Positions 37,289 through 46,569 of a stretch of 64,000 nt of DNA are shown here, one piece after another (position 1 is the first letter of the stretch; each line of letters opens with the position of its first letter). The stretch covers positions 1,860,001-1,924,000 of the forward strand of contig NZ_CP085154.1 of the NCBI RefSeq assembly GCF_022788695.1, written 5' to 3'. Both the position numbers and the translations under genes were made by a program. This DNA comes from Pseudosulfitobacter sp. DSM 107133. GTDB taxonomy: Bacteria > Pseudomonadota > Alphaproteobacteria > Rhodobacterales > Rhodobacteraceae. The notes under the pieces were generated by a model. The model had not been told where the DNA came from, searched no databases, and saw only the letters and a list, made by a program, of their open reading frames with translations.

Positions 37289-37593
37289 TCGATTTCGTTC
37301 GTGCGGTGCGCCGCGCGGCAGGCACGATCTTTCCTGATGAGGATGTTGTGGTCAGGCTGAAGGATATTGAGGCGTGGAAGGTCGAGGTGCTTGTCGACGC
37401 ACACCCTGTCGTAGATGTCGGCCTGAATGGGGTAGGGTGCCTTGCACCAGATTTTGCCGGTGCCTGCGACATGATCCGAGAGAATCTGCTAGATTGGCTG
37501 GAAGAGCAGCCCAATGTGACGACACAAATTTACGACGCGTTCTCCGAGCATTCCATCCCGGATGCTGCAGATACTCCGGACTGGCAGCCTTAA

Positions 37594-37997
37594 GGGCAAA
37601 TGCTTGTCCGGGAAACTTGATGATTTCGAACATCATTTGGGGGGCATATTTTTTGGATACGCATCGATTATAAGTATCTCGCAGAGGGCCATGTGATATA
37701 GCTTTCCGGACAAGACGGTACAGATCGGCACTTTGACTTTCGGCTTTGTGTAGTGAGGGTCTGCTGATTGACCACACAAACGGGCTCAACACGTCTAAAT
37801 CGAGGTTGTATTGAACATAGCTTCCCGATCTCGAAGAAAATCCTAGCAAACATAGTCGCATGTCCCACTTCTAAGGTTACGTGAATTGGTCTTGATACGA
37901 CCTTTCACCAGCCCCGTCTCAGCAAGCAAAAACAAGAACAGCGCATCACTTAAATGAGCTGATGGTTGAGCTTTTTGATAGTGGCGCCACAGGCTTC
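37594..37997. other. intergenic region between relaxase and integrase, with a long-spaced inverted repeat
   Basis: The two genes converge here. CTTGTCCGG at 37603-37611 and CCGGACAAG at 37706-37714 form a perfect 9-bp inverted repeat, extended imperfectly to about 14 bp, with about 94 bp between the arms. It could be a binding site pair for the integrase or an accessory factor, or a relic of another insertion. No gene is apparent. Confidence 0.4.
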
Positions 37998-39959
37998 TCA
38001 AAATATTCGGGGCAACTTGTCGATAGCCTTTTTCTTGATCTTGATGGGCGTGTCATCCCGGTAGGTTGTGGTGTTAATGCTCGAAGCTCGTTTATTGTCA
38101 TCTCCGCCGCCCTCAACATGCCCCAATAGATCAAGTCGCGTGACTTCATGGATGTCCGTGTTGTGGATCATGAAATTGTTTACGTAATGACGTAGGCTGT
38201 GCATGCAGAGCTTGCGAGGGTTTCCGTCGAGGCTGAGTTTAACGCTTTTGCTCCAACCATGATCGATACTCTGCCCAAACTTCTTCACGTTCAACCCGGC
38301 AGCATCGGGATCAAAATCCATCACACGTCCGCGTGGTTTCGGAACCACGTCCGGGAAGAGGAGGCTAGAGCCCTCGCGCTTCTTCGCATTGGCGTATTCC
38401 AGTATCCCAAGGTCAATTAGATGCCGATGAATCGGTATAACACGAGAGAGCTTTTCGTCCTCTGTTGCATCTTTATGCTCGCCCTTGACGCCGCGAAATT
38501 TGTTCGATTGAATCGTAATAACCGAAATCCCATCGATTTTTGAAATATCATCGGTCAACAAGCCTGCGACCTCGGCGCGTCGTGCACCAGTATAGGCGAG
38601 TATCAATGGAATCCAATATTTTGCGTCCTTGTACACGTTCTCACCAGGGGTGTGCCGATTGGTGGTGGCCATTGATCCACTCCATAAACTATGTGCAAAT
38701 AGCCTCTGAAGTTCTGGTAAACGGAAAACCGCTCGCTTCTTATGGTCACGCTTGCCGTTTTTCTTAGGCTTGAGTTGGTCGAGATCAATGGCGGGCAGGT
38801 GATGACCTTCATTTCGAGCCCGTTTCAAAAGGAGATCGATAGATTTTATGTGCCGTTTGATCGTTCCTGGGGCCAAGCCGTACTGACCTGAAGACAAGTC
38901 CTTGGTACGGCGCAAGATGTCATCCAATGAAAGATAAGTATCCTTTTTTGATCTCAGGAACATTGTTGGGATTTTGTTCAAGATATCCCGCCAGTAGGCA
39001 ATGTGGTGTTGCTGAATGTCGGCGACGGACGTGATTCCCGTGACAAAACAGAACAATCGAATGTCGGACTGCCGTTGTTTGCAATTGGCTTGACTGAGTT
39101 GTTCTGATTGGGCCATGCGCCAGAAAACGGATGGAATGTCGGCTGAATATTGGTCCGAGTTGGCATCGGTTGCCACCTCCCGTCGCTCCTCAAATGCCTG
39201 ATTGAGCTCCAATACTGTATGTGTTGAAAATTCAAATACCGGGCCGGTTAGCTTTGGTGCTATTTGCTCCACCATCGGAGCAGGGGTGGGTTGTGGATCG
39301 GCTTCCGGCTGTTGTTGGTCAATGTTCAAAACAGGCACGGATACGCGCTCAGAGGAGAATATCAACTGTTGCGCCTTGTACTTGGCGATCAACGTTGCTT
39401 CTCGCAGTTGTGCGCGATGCTCCAGACCACTAACTTTCAGCCCGTTTACAGCCTCATGAATCGTATTGATGCGTTCATTTGCATCAGCTCCTCTGATTGC
39501 CTCGGCTTCCCTCCGATACGCGTGTATAGCCGTTTCGAGTTCATCTTTGGTCCAAGCTGGATCAATGCGCTTCGGAGGAAGGTTATCGCGTATACCGTCT
39601 TCGATCAGGCTTTTCAGTGCGATCGTACTGGCACGCGCGTAAAATTCATCGCTTTCTCGAAACCGACCCGACATGCGCGCCATTCGAAATTGGCGATCTT
39701 TCTTTCGAAGCATATCGTTAAGAACGACGTTGAAATACTGAGAGACCTGCGTGTCGCTCAGTGGTTCACTCAATAAAATAAATCCATTCATAAGCTTGTC
39801 CATCTCAACTCTTAGTCGTGTGGACAATATAGACGCTTTTACTTCGTCTGACGTCCCCAATGATGCCTGTACATATGCATTTCCTGTGGACAACCTCGGG
39901 ATTCGGCGCCGAAAATGATAGATTCGACCCCGTTTAAGGAGATGAGAAGGTGACTGCAT
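37998..39959 (-). CDS. tyrosine-type site-specific integrase of the island (653 aa)
   Basis: The N-terminus (LLKRGRIYHFRRRIPR) resembles the DUF6538 domain found in alphaproteobacterial integrases. The C-terminal catalytic domain has YTGARRAE (R460), HSLRH (H587, R590), LLGHVEGG and TTTYRDD (nucleophile Y633). The enzyme recombines attachment sites to insert or excise the island. The gene reads away from tRNA-Asn, which lies 175 bp from its start, the usual layout for a tRNA-integrated element. It is longer than the common 400-residue integrases because of a large linker (about 130-330). It appears intact. Confidence 0.92.
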   Translation of the reverse strand: MQSPSHLLKRGRIYHFRRRIPRLSTGNAYVQASLGTSDEVKASILSTRLRVEMDKLMNGFILLSEPLSDTQVSQYFNVVLNDMLRKKDRQFRMARMSGRFRESDEFYARASTIALKSLIEDGIRDNLPPKRIDPAWTKDELETAIHAYRREAEAIRGADANERINTIHEAVNGLKVSGLEHRAQLREATLIAKYKAQQLIFSSERVSVPVLNIDQQQPEADPQPTPAPMVEQIAPKLTGPVFEFSTHTVLELNQAFEERREVATDANSDQYSADIPSVFWRMAQSEQLSQANCKQRQSDIRLFCFVTGITSVADIQQHHIAYWRDILNKIPTMFLRSKKDTYLSLDDILRRTKDLSSGQYGLAPGTIKRHIKSIDLLLKRARNEGHHLPAIDLDQLKPKKNGKRDHKKRAVFRLPELQRLFAHSLWSGSMATTNRHTPGENVYKDAKYWIPLILAYTGARRAEVAGLLTDDISKIDGISVITIQSNKFRGVKGEHKDATEDEKLSRVIPIHRHLIDLGILEYANAKKREGSSLLFPDVVPKPRGRVMDFDPDAAGLNVKKFGQSIDHGWSKSVKLSLDGNPRKLCMHSLRHYVNNFMIHNTDIHEVTRLDLLGHVEGGGDDNKRASSINTTTYRDDTPIKIKKKAIDKLPRIF

Positions 39960-40027
39960 AGCATTTGGCTCCTGATCGGAACCGTCATCTGCAATGATCG
40001 AAACGGCATAGGGCCTTCAGAGGAGGC

Positions 40028-40060
40028 TGTGTTACAACCTGTGTGACACTTTGTGTGACA
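40028..40060. repeat. three tandem 12-bp repeats upstream of the integrase
   Basis: TGTGTTACA (40028-40036), TGTGTGACA (40040-40048) and TGTGTGACA (40052-40060) occur at an exact 12-bp period between the integrase start and tRNA-Asn. Placement and spacing suit arm-type binding sites for the integrase, which regulate recombination or its own transcription. The pairing with the similar TGCACGGG duplicate at 10226 is suggestive only. Confidence 0.5.
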
Positions 40061-40134
40061 ATTAGCCTGAAAGGCCAGAATCTCACCGGAGTGAAATTCT
40101 AATCTGTAGCAAAATCAATACCCTAAGGGGGAAT

Positions 40135-40209
40135 TGGCTCCGACGGTAGGGATCGAACCTACGACCAATTGATTAACAGTCAACTGCTCTACCGCTGAGC
40201 TACGTCGGA
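40135..40209 (-). tRNA. tRNA-Asn (anticodon GTT)
   Basis: On the minus strand it reads TCCGACGTAGCTCAGCGGTA, a cloverleaf with anticodon loop CTGTTAA (GTT) and T-loop GTTCGATCCC. The acceptor stem pairs TCCGACG with CGTCGGA, and the 3' CCA is encoded at 40135-40137. The island integrase lies at its 3' side, so the attachment site should overlap the tRNA 3' end. The matching attachment site at the far end of the island is not in this window. Confidence 0.95.
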
Positions 40210-40290
40210 ACGGTCTGGGCCGTATAGCAACAGTGTTTTCAGGCGTCCAGAGGCTTTTGGAGAAAAAATAAACTTTTCACACATGCCGCT

Positions 40291-41202
40291 TCAGATCGTC
40301 TTGAACACGGCCTTTGCCGACATACCGTCGACCGGTGTCACACGGTCTTTTCCGCATAAATCGACAAGGTGGGCCAGCACGTTGCGGGTGGCGGCACCCA
40401 GCAGTGCGGGCGGGGTTTCGGTATAGATGGCGGCGGCCAGATCGGCGGCAGTGGCGGGGCTGCGGGCCAGATGTGACAGAATCGCAGCCTCGCGGCCCAG
40501 ACGGTGGCCCACCAGCCAGTCGAGTCGTGCAGCCGGATCGGTGACAGGGGCGCCGTGTCCGGGGTAGAACACCCGCCAGTCGCGTGCTTGCAGCCGGGCA
40601 CAAGAGGCCATGAAATCGGTCAGGTCGCCATCGGGCGGCGACACCAGCGACGAGGCCCAGCCCATCACATGATCGGCCGTCAAACAGGCATCCCCCCAGC
40701 CCAGACACAGGTGGTTGCCAATGTGGCCGGGGGTATGGATCGCCTCCAGCGCCCAACAGTCGCCGGTGATGATCGTGCCATCGGGAATTTCGACATCGGC
40801 TCTGAACTCCGTGTCGATGCCTTCTCCGCCGCCCACCAGACCGCCCTGCGCCAGCTCTGTCATCGCCGCGCTGCGCCCGGCATGCGCATCCCCAAAGGCC
40901 AGCACCGGCGCACCCGTGCGTTGCGCCAGCGGGCGGGCCAGCGGTGAATGGTCCAGATGGGTATGAGTCACGATGATATGGGTGATTTTCTGATCTGGCC
41001 CCACCGCGGCCAGAATCGCCTGCAAATGCGTGTCGTCCGCGGGGCCGGGGTCGATCACCGCCAGTCCGCGTGTACCCACAAGATAGGTATTGGTGCCGCG
41101 ATAGGTCATGGGCGAGGGGTTGGGCGCCACGATCCGGCGCAGTCCGGTTTCCAGCACTTCGGCCACACCGATTGCTGGATCAAAATCATCGGGTGGCATC
41201 AT
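40291..41202 (-). CDS. metallo-beta-lactamase-fold hydrolase (303 aa)
   Basis: The zinc site is VTHTHLDHS (HxHxDH), with further metal ligands in HTPGHIGNH and PGHGAPV. The N-terminal MTYRGTNTYLVG and AVIDPGP segments and the C-terminal winged-helix-like part (LARSPATAADLAAAIY) match the bacterial LACTB2-type MBL hydrolases common in alphaproteobacteria. The family includes thioesterases and RNases; the substrate is unknown. It is divergent from the histidine kinase gene, 46 bp apart. Cytoplasmic. Confidence 0.9.
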   Translation of the reverse strand: MMPPDDFDPAIGVAEVLETGLRRIVAPNPSPMTYRGTNTYLVGTRGLAVIDPGPADDTHLQAILAAVGPDQKITHIIVTHTHLDHSPLARPLAQRTGAPVLAFGDAHAGRSAAMTELAQGGLVGGGEGIDTEFRADVEIPDGTIITGDCWALEAIHTPGHIGNHLCLGWGDACLTADHVMGWASSLVSPPDGDLTDFMASCARLQARDWRVFYPGHGAPVTDPAARLDWLVGHRLGREAAILSHLARSPATAADLAAAIYTETPPALLGAATRNVLAHLVDLCGKDRVTPVDGMSAKAVFKTI

Positions 41203-41248
41203 GGTACAGGCTCTTCTATCCGCTTCGGTTCACCGCTAGGGTTTAGAC

Positions 41249-42562
41249 ATGTCCTTTGAATGGCTCAAACATTATATGCCCCGCAGCCTGTATGGCCGTG
41301 CCGCACTGATCCTGCTGTTGCCGGTGGTGTTTGTGCAAATCGTGGTGTCTGTGGTGTTCACCCAGCGCCATTTCCAAGGGGTTACCGCCCAGATGACCAA
41401 CGCCGCAGGACGCGAGATTGCATTGGTACTGGACGTGATGGAAGGTGCCCCGACACGCGAGCTGATAGGCGCGCGTGTGCAGGACCGTGTGCCACAGCTT
41501 GAAATTTACGCCAGCGCTGTCGACGCGGTGCCCGCCATTGATGCATGGAACTGGCTGGACCTGTCGGGCGGCTTTGTGGTGGCGCAGCTGCACGAAAGGG
41601 TGCCGCGTGCGCTGGCTGTTGATCTGACCACCAACAAGCGGGTTCACATATATGTCGCAACCGACAGCGGGCCGGTGCGGCTGGATTTCGACCGGCGCCG
41701 CGTGTCAGCTGCCAATCCGCACCAGCTGTTCGTGAACATGGTGTTCTTCAGCGTTCTGATCACCATCGTTGCGCTGATCTATCTGCGCAACCAGTTGCGC
41801 CCGATCAAACGGCTTGCCCGCGCTTCAGAAGCCTTTGGCCGGGGGCGTCATGTGCCCTATACGCCCGCCGGTGCCACCGAAGTGCGCGCCGCCGGGACGG
41901 CCTTTGTCGATATGCGCAACCGGATCGAACGTCAGATCGAAACCCGCACCCTGATGCTGTCAGGGGTCAGCCATGATTTGCGCACGCCGCTGACGCGGAT
42001 GCGCCTGTCGCTGTCGATGCTGGACGACGAAGATCGCGAAGCACTGGAACAGGACGTGGACCAGATGCAAAACATGATCAACGAATTCCTGAACTTTGCA
42101 AAAGGCGCACAAGAGGGCGAACCCGAAAGAATCGATCCGCTGGCCCTGATCCGCGACATCGTGGAAGACCAGCAAAGGGCAGGGCGCCCTGTGACCCTTG
42201 TGACTGCCAGCGGCGAAGGGACCATCAACCTGCGCCCCGTCGCCATGCGCCGCGCCATCGAAAATCTGATAAACAACGCGGTGCGTTACGGGGCCCGCGC
42301 TGAGGTCAGCGTTGTGCTGACTGAAAAATCCCTGCGCTTTCGTGTCGAAGACGACGGCCCCGGCATTCCCGAAGACAGGCGCGCCGACGCGCAGCGCCCG
42401 TTCACACGGCTCGACCCTGCGCGCAATCAGGACAAAGGTGGTGGCGTGGGGCTGGGACTTGCCATCGCAACCGACATCGCACGCGCCCATGGCGGCGTGC
42501 TGCGGCTGGGCAGCAGCGAACGGCTGGGCGGCTTGCAGGCGGATATTGTGATCGCACGGTAA
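41249..42562 (+). CDS. EnvZ-like sensor histidine kinase (437 aa)
   Basis: Two membrane spans (AALILLLPVVFVQIVVSVVF and MVFFSVLITIVALIYLRN) flank a periplasmic sensor of about 125 residues; a HAMP linker follows. The phospho-acceptor site is SHDLRTPLTRMRLSLS with H242. N-box RAIENLINNAVRYGA, G1 EDDGPGIP and G2 GVGLGLAIA are present. It autophosphorylates and passes the phosphate to a response regulator, probably OmpR-like, which is not encoded next to it in this window. In roseobacters this kinase is often located away from its regulator. The start is ATG 41249. Confidence 0.9.
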   Translation: MSFEWLKHYMPRSLYGRAALILLLPVVFVQIVVSVVFTQRHFQGVTAQMTNAAGREIALVLDVMEGAPTRELIGARVQDRVPQLEIYASAVDAVPAIDAWNWLDLSGGFVVAQLHERVPRALAVDLTTNKRVHIYVATDSGPVRLDFDRRRVSAANPHQLFVNMVFFSVLITIVALIYLRNQLRPIKRLARASEAFGRGRHVPYTPAGATEVRAAGTAFVDMRNRIERQIETRTLMLSGVSHDLRTPLTRMRLSLSMLDDEDREALEQDVDQMQNMINEFLNFAKGAQEGEPERIDPLALIRDIVEDQQRAGRPVTLVTASGEGTINLRPVAMRRAIENLINNAVRYGARAEVSVVLTEKSLRFRVEDDGPGIPEDRRADAQRPFTRLDPARNQDKGGGVGLGLAIATDIARAHGGVLRLGSSERLGGLQADIVIAR

Positions 42563-42732
42563 GTGACGTGAAATACGATGGGTCCTGACCCTAAGGGGGG
42601 ACTGATGCAAATTAGCACCGGTTTTGCTGTTGTGGGATAAACTTGAGAAGCATGCACGCCTGACCAAAGACTGTGTTAGCGTGCCCCAAGATGCGCAATC
42701 ATGCGCGATTTTCTCATACAGATTGGTTTATT

Positions 42733-43083
42733 ATGAAGTTTCCACAAGAAACGAAGCCCGCGCTTTTGGGCGCGGCCGTAGGAGCCATTGCTTTGGCGAT
42801 TGTTGGCTTTAACTGGGGTGGCTGGGTAACAGGCAGTTCCGCAGCGGAAATGTCGGACGAAGTCTCGACAGCCGCTGTTGCCTCGGCCCTGACACCCTAT
42901 TGCTTGCAAAAATCCAAAGCCGATCCGAAATCCTCGGCTGTGATGGCAGCCCTTGCCGAAGCCAACGAGTGGAAGCGGCGCAGCATCGTCGAAGATGCAG
43001 GTTGGGCGACACCATTGGGGGCCGAAGGCCCGCACCGCGAATTGGCCGAATCCTGTCAGTCGGCCCTTTCGAACGACACCTGA
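42733..43083 (+). CDS. hypothetical membrane-anchored protein (116 aa)
   Basis: The start is the ATG at 42733; the frame is open further upstream without a good site. One membrane span follows a short N-terminus (ALLGAAVGAIALAIVGFNWGGWVTG), with a soluble C-terminus containing CLQKSKADPKSSAVMAALAEANEWKR and two cysteines. Orientation and function are unknown. It lies between the histidine kinase and tRNA-Ile, in core DNA, and is common as a small conserved protein in this family of bacteria as far as I recall. Confidence 0.7.
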   Translation: MKFPQETKPALLGAAVGAIALAIVGFNWGGWVTGSSAAEMSDEVSTAAVASALTPYCLQKSKADPKSSAVMAALAEANEWKRRSIVEDAGWATPLGAEGPHRELAESCQSALSNDT

Positions 43084-43397
43084 TCCCTGATGGTTTGACA
43101 TAATGGCATCGGCCAACGCCCCAAGCATGATCTGGCAAGGACCGCTTGGGGCTATTCACGGACCTTACCGCTGTTGCATCTCTGCAAATCTGCCACGAGC
43201 CGCGCAGTTACAGGCGCTAACGCGTTGCAAATGTATGAGAAAGTCACAGGCCCCGGACACGTTTTGCGCACACCTCTGCGGTTTGCACCGCGTGTGTTGA
43301 TGAGTCGGATACGCGACCAATGCACAAATACAATCAGAAGAACGCACGCAGTTTCGTGATTAAGAAACCTTCATAACGCGCTGAAAAATAAGTATTT
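43084..43397. other. intergenic region upstream of a tRNA gene
   Basis: No gene is visible between the small membrane protein and the tRNA. Short open frames on both strands are poor in start sites and are not coding. No repeat or terminator stands out. Confidence 0.4.
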
Positions 43398-43474
43398 TGG
43401 TAGGCCCGGCAGGACTTGAACCCGCAACCAAAGCGTTATGAGCGCTCTGCTCTAACCAATTGAGCTACAGGCCC
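43398..43474 (-). tRNA. tRNA with CAT anticodon, probably tRNA-Ile2 (lysidine-modified)
   Basis: On the minus strand it reads GGGCCTGTAGCTCAATTGGT with anticodon stem GAGCGCTCATAACGCTT and T-loop GGTTCAAGTCC. The acceptor pairs and an encoded CCA (43398-43400) are present. The GCGC-CATAA-GCGC anticodon arm and A73 suit the isoleucine tRNA with C34 modified to lysidine by TilS, rather than elongator or initiator methionine tRNA; initiator would lack the 1:72 pair seen here. It is upstream of purM. Confidence 0.85.
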
Positions 43475-43589
43475 GCCTGGGCGTTTGGGTATGTCGCCGC
43501 GCGCCCTTCGTCAAGAGAGAGCGTTGCACGCGCGCGCGGGATGTTCTAACCCCACGTCCAAAGCGACGCATTTGCCAAGGACCACAGCC

Positions 43590-44642
43590 ATGACCGAGCC
43601 GAAGAACGGGATCACCTATGCCGAAGCCGGCGTGGACATCGACGCAGGCAATGCGCTTGTCGAGCGTATCAAACCCGCCGCCAAAAGCACACAGCGCAGC
43701 GGTGTGATGTCGGGTCTGGGCGGTTTTGGCGGTTTGTTCGATCTCAAGGCCGCAGGGTTCACCGATCCGGTTCTGGTCGCCGCCACCGACGGCGTGGGCA
43801 CCAAGCTGCGCATCGCCATCGACACCGGCAACGTGGACGGCGTGGGCATTGATCTGGTCGCCATGTGCGTCAACGATCTGGTCTGTCAGGGCGCCGAGCC
43901 GCTGTTTTTCCTCGACTATTTTGCCACCGGAAAGCTGGAACTGGATCAGGCCGCACGCATCATTGAAGGCATCGCCGCGGGCTGCAAGGCGTCGGGCTGT
44001 GCGCTGATCGGTGGCGAGACTGCGGAGATGCCGGGCATGTATCCCGCCGGAGATTTCGATCTGGCCGGTTTCTCGGTGGGCGCGATGGAGCGCGGCACCG
44101 AGCTGCCCGCAGGCATCGCCGAAGGCCAGGTTCTGCTGGGGCTGGCCTCGGATGGTGTGCATTCCAACGGGTTTTCGCTGGTGCGCAAGATTGTCGAACT
44201 GTCCGGCCTTGGCTGGGACGATGCCTGCCCGTGGGATGCGGACACCACGCTGGGTGCGGCGCTGCTGACGCCGACGCGGCTGTATGTAACATCGGTGCTG
44301 GAGGCGATCCGGAAGGGCGGCGTGCGCGGTCTGGCGCATATCACCGGCGGCGGCCTGACCGAAAACCTGCCGCGCGTGCTGCCCGAGGGGTTGGGATGCA
44401 CTGTAAACCTCGACGCATGGGCGTTGCCGCCTGTGTTCCGCTGGCTGGTGGACAATGGCGGTATGGAACAGGCCGAGCTGCTGAAAACCTTTAACGCAGG
44501 CATCGGCATGGTTGTTGTCGTTGACGCCGATGCGGTTGACACGCTGGTGCCGCTGTTGGAAGCAGCAGGCGAAACCGTTTGCACGCTTGGCCAAGTGGTC
44601 GCGGGTGCGGGCGAGGTGACCTACAGCGGAACGCTGGTGTGA
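43590..44642 (+). CDS. purM: phosphoribosylformylglycinamidine cyclo-ligase
   Basis: The enzyme catalyses ATP-dependent ring closure of FGAM to AIR, step five of purine synthesis. The 350-residue length is normal. Conserved blocks include [57 protein letters not shown] and [18 protein letters not shown]. The start is the ATG at 43590; the frame upstream reaches 43485 without a good site. The stop overlaps the purN start as GTGA, implying coupled translation. Confidence 0.97.
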   Translation: MTEPKNGITYAEAGVDIDAGNALVERIKPAAKSTQRSGVMSGLGGFGGLFDLKAAGFTDPVLVAATDGVGTKLRIAIDTGNVDGVGIDLVAMCVNDLVCQGAEPLFFLDYFATGKLELDQAARIIEGIAAGCKASGCALIGGETAEMPGMYPAGDFDLAGFSVGAMERGTELPAGIAEGQVLLGLASDGVHSNGFSLVRKIVELSGLGWDDACPWDADTTLGAALLTPTRLYVTSVLEAIRKGGVRGLAHITGGGLTENLPRVLPEGLGCTVNLDAWALPPVFRWLVDNGGMEQAELLKTFNAGIGMVVVVDADAVDTLVPLLEAAGETVCTLGQVVAGAGEVTYSGTLV

Positions 44643-45229
44643 CGCAGCGCGTTGCGATTTTTGTCTCGGGGGGCGGATCGAACATGCGCGCGCTGGTCGA
44701 GGACATGACCGGTGACCATGCAGCGCGGCCTGTGGTCATCGTCTCGAACAACGAAAATTCCGGCGGCATTGCCTGGGCCAAGGGGCAGGGCATCGCCACC
44801 GAAGTCGTCGATCACCGCCCCTATGGCGAGGACCGCGCCGCCTTTGAGCACGCTCTGGACGCCGCATTGGCCAAACACGCGCCGGACATCATTTGCCTTG
44901 CCGGTTTCATGCGGGTTCTTACGGCCGGTTTCGTCAGCCCGTGGCAAGGCAGGATGCTGAACATCCACCCGTCGTTGCTGCCCAAATACCGTGGCCTGCA
45001 CACCCACAAACGCGCCATCGAGGCGGGCGACACCAGCCACGGCTGCACCGTGCATCTGGTCACACCCGAACTGGACGACGGTCCCGTTCTGGGGCAGGCC
45101 ACCGTGCCGATCCTGCCCGATGACACCCCCGATGCGCTGGCCGCGCGGGTGCTGGAACAGGAACACCGCCTGTACCCTGCCGTATTGCGCCGCTTTGCTT
45201 CGGGCAACACCACGCGGCTTGATCTGTGA
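44639..45229 (+). CDS. purN: phosphoribosylglycinamide formyltransferase
   Basis: The 196-residue enzyme uses formyl-tetrahydrofolate to formylate GAR, step three of purine synthesis. Features: [15 protein letters not shown] (phosphate binding), [16 protein letters not shown], the catalytic [23 protein letters not shown], and D in [10 protein letters not shown]. The start is the GTG at 44639, which overlaps the purM stop. An ATG at 44579 in the same frame would overlap purM by 64 bp and lacks support. Confidence 0.95.
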   Translation: MTQRVAIFVSGGGSNMRALVEDMTGDHAARPVVIVSNNENSGGIAWAKGQGIATEVVDHRPYGEDRAAFEHALDAALAKHAPDIICLAGFMRVLTAGFVSPWQGRMLNIHPSLLPKYRGLHTHKRAIEAGDTSHGCTVHLVTPELDDGPVLGQATVPILPDDTPDALAARVLEQEHRLYPAVLRRFASGNTTRLDL

Positions 45230-45308
45230 GCTCTCTGGTCTTGGCCTGACCTTTGGTGTAGTCAGATCGAACGCGCGCAGCCCGGACACATAAGGTTAAG
45301 ACCCCACA

Positions 45309-46469
45309 ATGAGAACACTGACGACGACCGAAGAGCTTGCAGCCTACTGTGAAGAGGCCGCAAAACACCCTTATGTGACTGTCGATACAGAGTTCCTGCG
45401 CGAACGGACCTATTACTCGAAACTGTGTCTTGTGCAGCTTGCCATGCCCGGCACGGACGACAGCGGCGCCGTTCTGGTGGACCCGCTGGCCGAAGGCCTG
45501 TCGCTGGAGCCGCTGTACGAGCTGTTCCGCGACACATCTGTGGTCAAGGTCTTTCACGCCGCGCGTCAGGATCTGGAAATCTTCTTCGTCGATGCGGGTG
45601 TTTTCCCCAAGCCGCTGTTCGATACGCAGGTCGCCGCGATGGTCTGCGGTTTTGGCGAACAGGTCGGATACGAAACCCTTGTGCGCAAGATCGCCAAGGC
45701 GCCGCTGGACAAGACCTCGCGCTTTACCGACTGGTCCCGCCGTCCGTTGACCGATGCACAGAAAACCTATGCGCTGGCCGATGTCACCCACCTGCGCCAG
45801 ATCTATGAATTTCTGGCCGCACGGCTCGAGGAAACAGGCCGCAGCGCGTGGGTCGAGGAAGAACTGCAAATCCTGCTGTCACCCGACACCTATACCGTGG
45901 CCCCGGATCAGGCGTGGAAACGGGTCAAGACCCGCACCAACAGCGCGCGTTTTCTGGGCATCGTGCGCGAACTGGCCGCATTCCGCGAAACCTATGCACA
46001 GGAACGCAACATCCCGCGCAACCGCGTCTACAAGGACGATGCGCTGGTCGAACTGGCCAGCAACAAGCCGCAAAACCTCGAAGAGCTGAACCGCGCCCGT
46101 CTGCTGCTGCGCGAAGCACGCCGGGGCGACATTGCCGATGGTATCCTTGAGGCGGTCAAACGTGGCGTGAACATGGCCGCCGACAGGCTGCCCAAACCCG
46201 ACAACAGCCGTGAAAAGCTGCAAGTCAACCCGGCGCTGGCCGATCTGTTGCGGGTGTTGCTGAAGGCGAAAACCGAAAGCGCGGGCGTCGCCGCCAAGCT
46301 GATCGCGCCTGCGGCCGATCTGGATGCGATTGCGGCGGGGATGCGTGATGTGCAGGCGCTGAGCGGCTGGCGCAAAGAGGTCTTTGGCAACGATGCGCTG
46401 CGTCTGTGTGACGGCAAAATCGCCCTGGCGGCCAAAGGTCAGAACGTCAAGGTCGTTGAGCTGGATTGA
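45309..46469 (+). CDS. rnd: ribonuclease D
   Basis: A 3'-5' exoribonuclease for tRNA maturation. The DEDD exonuclease domain has VTVDTEFLRERTYY (Exo I), VFHAARQDLEIFF (Exo II) and YALADVTHL (Exo III, Tyr-x3-Asp), followed by one or two HRDC domains (FLGIVRELAAFRETYAQERNIPR near 220-280). The 386-residue length is typical. The start is ATG 45309 with AAGG 10 bp upstream. It follows purMN by 79 bp and is probably a separate unit. Confidence 0.96.
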   Translation: MRTLTTTEELAAYCEEAAKHPYVTVDTEFLRERTYYSKLCLVQLAMPGTDDSGAVLVDPLAEGLSLEPLYELFRDTSVVKVFHAARQDLEIFFVDAGVFPKPLFDTQVAAMVCGFGEQVGYETLVRKIAKAPLDKTSRFTDWSRRPLTDAQKTYALADVTHLRQIYEFLAARLEETGRSAWVEEELQILLSPDTYTVAPDQAWKRVKTRTNSARFLGIVRELAAFRETYAQERNIPRNRVYKDDALVELASNKPQNLEELNRARLLLREARRGDIADGILEAVKRGVNMAADRLPKPDNSREKLQVNPALADLLRVLLKAKTESAGVAAKLIAPAADLDAIAAGMRDVQALSGWRKEVFGNDALRLCDGKIALAAKGQNVKVVELD

Positions 46470-46497
46470 TCCCGCGCCATGGCGCGCCACTCTGCCC

Positions 46498-46555
46498 GTT
46501 TCTTTTGGCTGAAAATATCCCGGGGGAGCCCGAGAAGGGCGGGGGCAGCGCCCCC
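46498..46555. repeat. intergenic palindromic repeat, copy 1
   Basis: TTTCTTTTGGCTGAAAATAT, then CCCGGGGG and the hairpin GGGGGCAGCGCCCCC. The same arrangement in reverse orientation lies at 47692-47742. It is a dispersed palindromic unit between convergent genes (rnd and the lipoprotein gene) and could act as a bidirectional terminator. Confidence 0.7.
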
Positions 46556-46569
46556 AAGCGGGTCGGAAT

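Larger units (their letters stand above)
34458..37593 (+). pseudogene. HEN-type relaxase gene interrupted by IS3
   Basis: The gene runs 34458-35634, is interrupted by IS3 and resumes at 36869-37593. Removing the element and one GGT target copy gives 1,902 bp and an unbroken 633-codon frame. The N-terminal domain has HTHVPGQLEINLLVLHAIRN, which resembles the motif III of MOB_HEN relaxases of the ColE1 MbeA type (His...Glu-x-Asn), and downstream VNIHPPTRGSEKDFEAFEDLLNLHFGWADP. The family nicks oriT and covalently attaches to DNA by tyrosine. The insert leaves an N-terminal 392-residue fragment with a foreign tail ending at 35771. The final 100 residues form a separate-looking domain (RLIDFVRAVRRAAGTIFPD). 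Confidence 0.78.

Noticed and set aside
43398..43474. Reading the CAT-anticodon tRNA as tRNA-Met
   Set aside because: The GCGC-rich anticodon stem and the overall sequence fit tRNA-Ile2 better; it is not initiator because the first pair is formed. The choice still rests on sequence memory.
43452..44594. 380-codon minus-strand open frame opposite purM
   Set aside because: It overlaps tRNA-Ile and purM, and its composition is that of a reverse-complement shadow.
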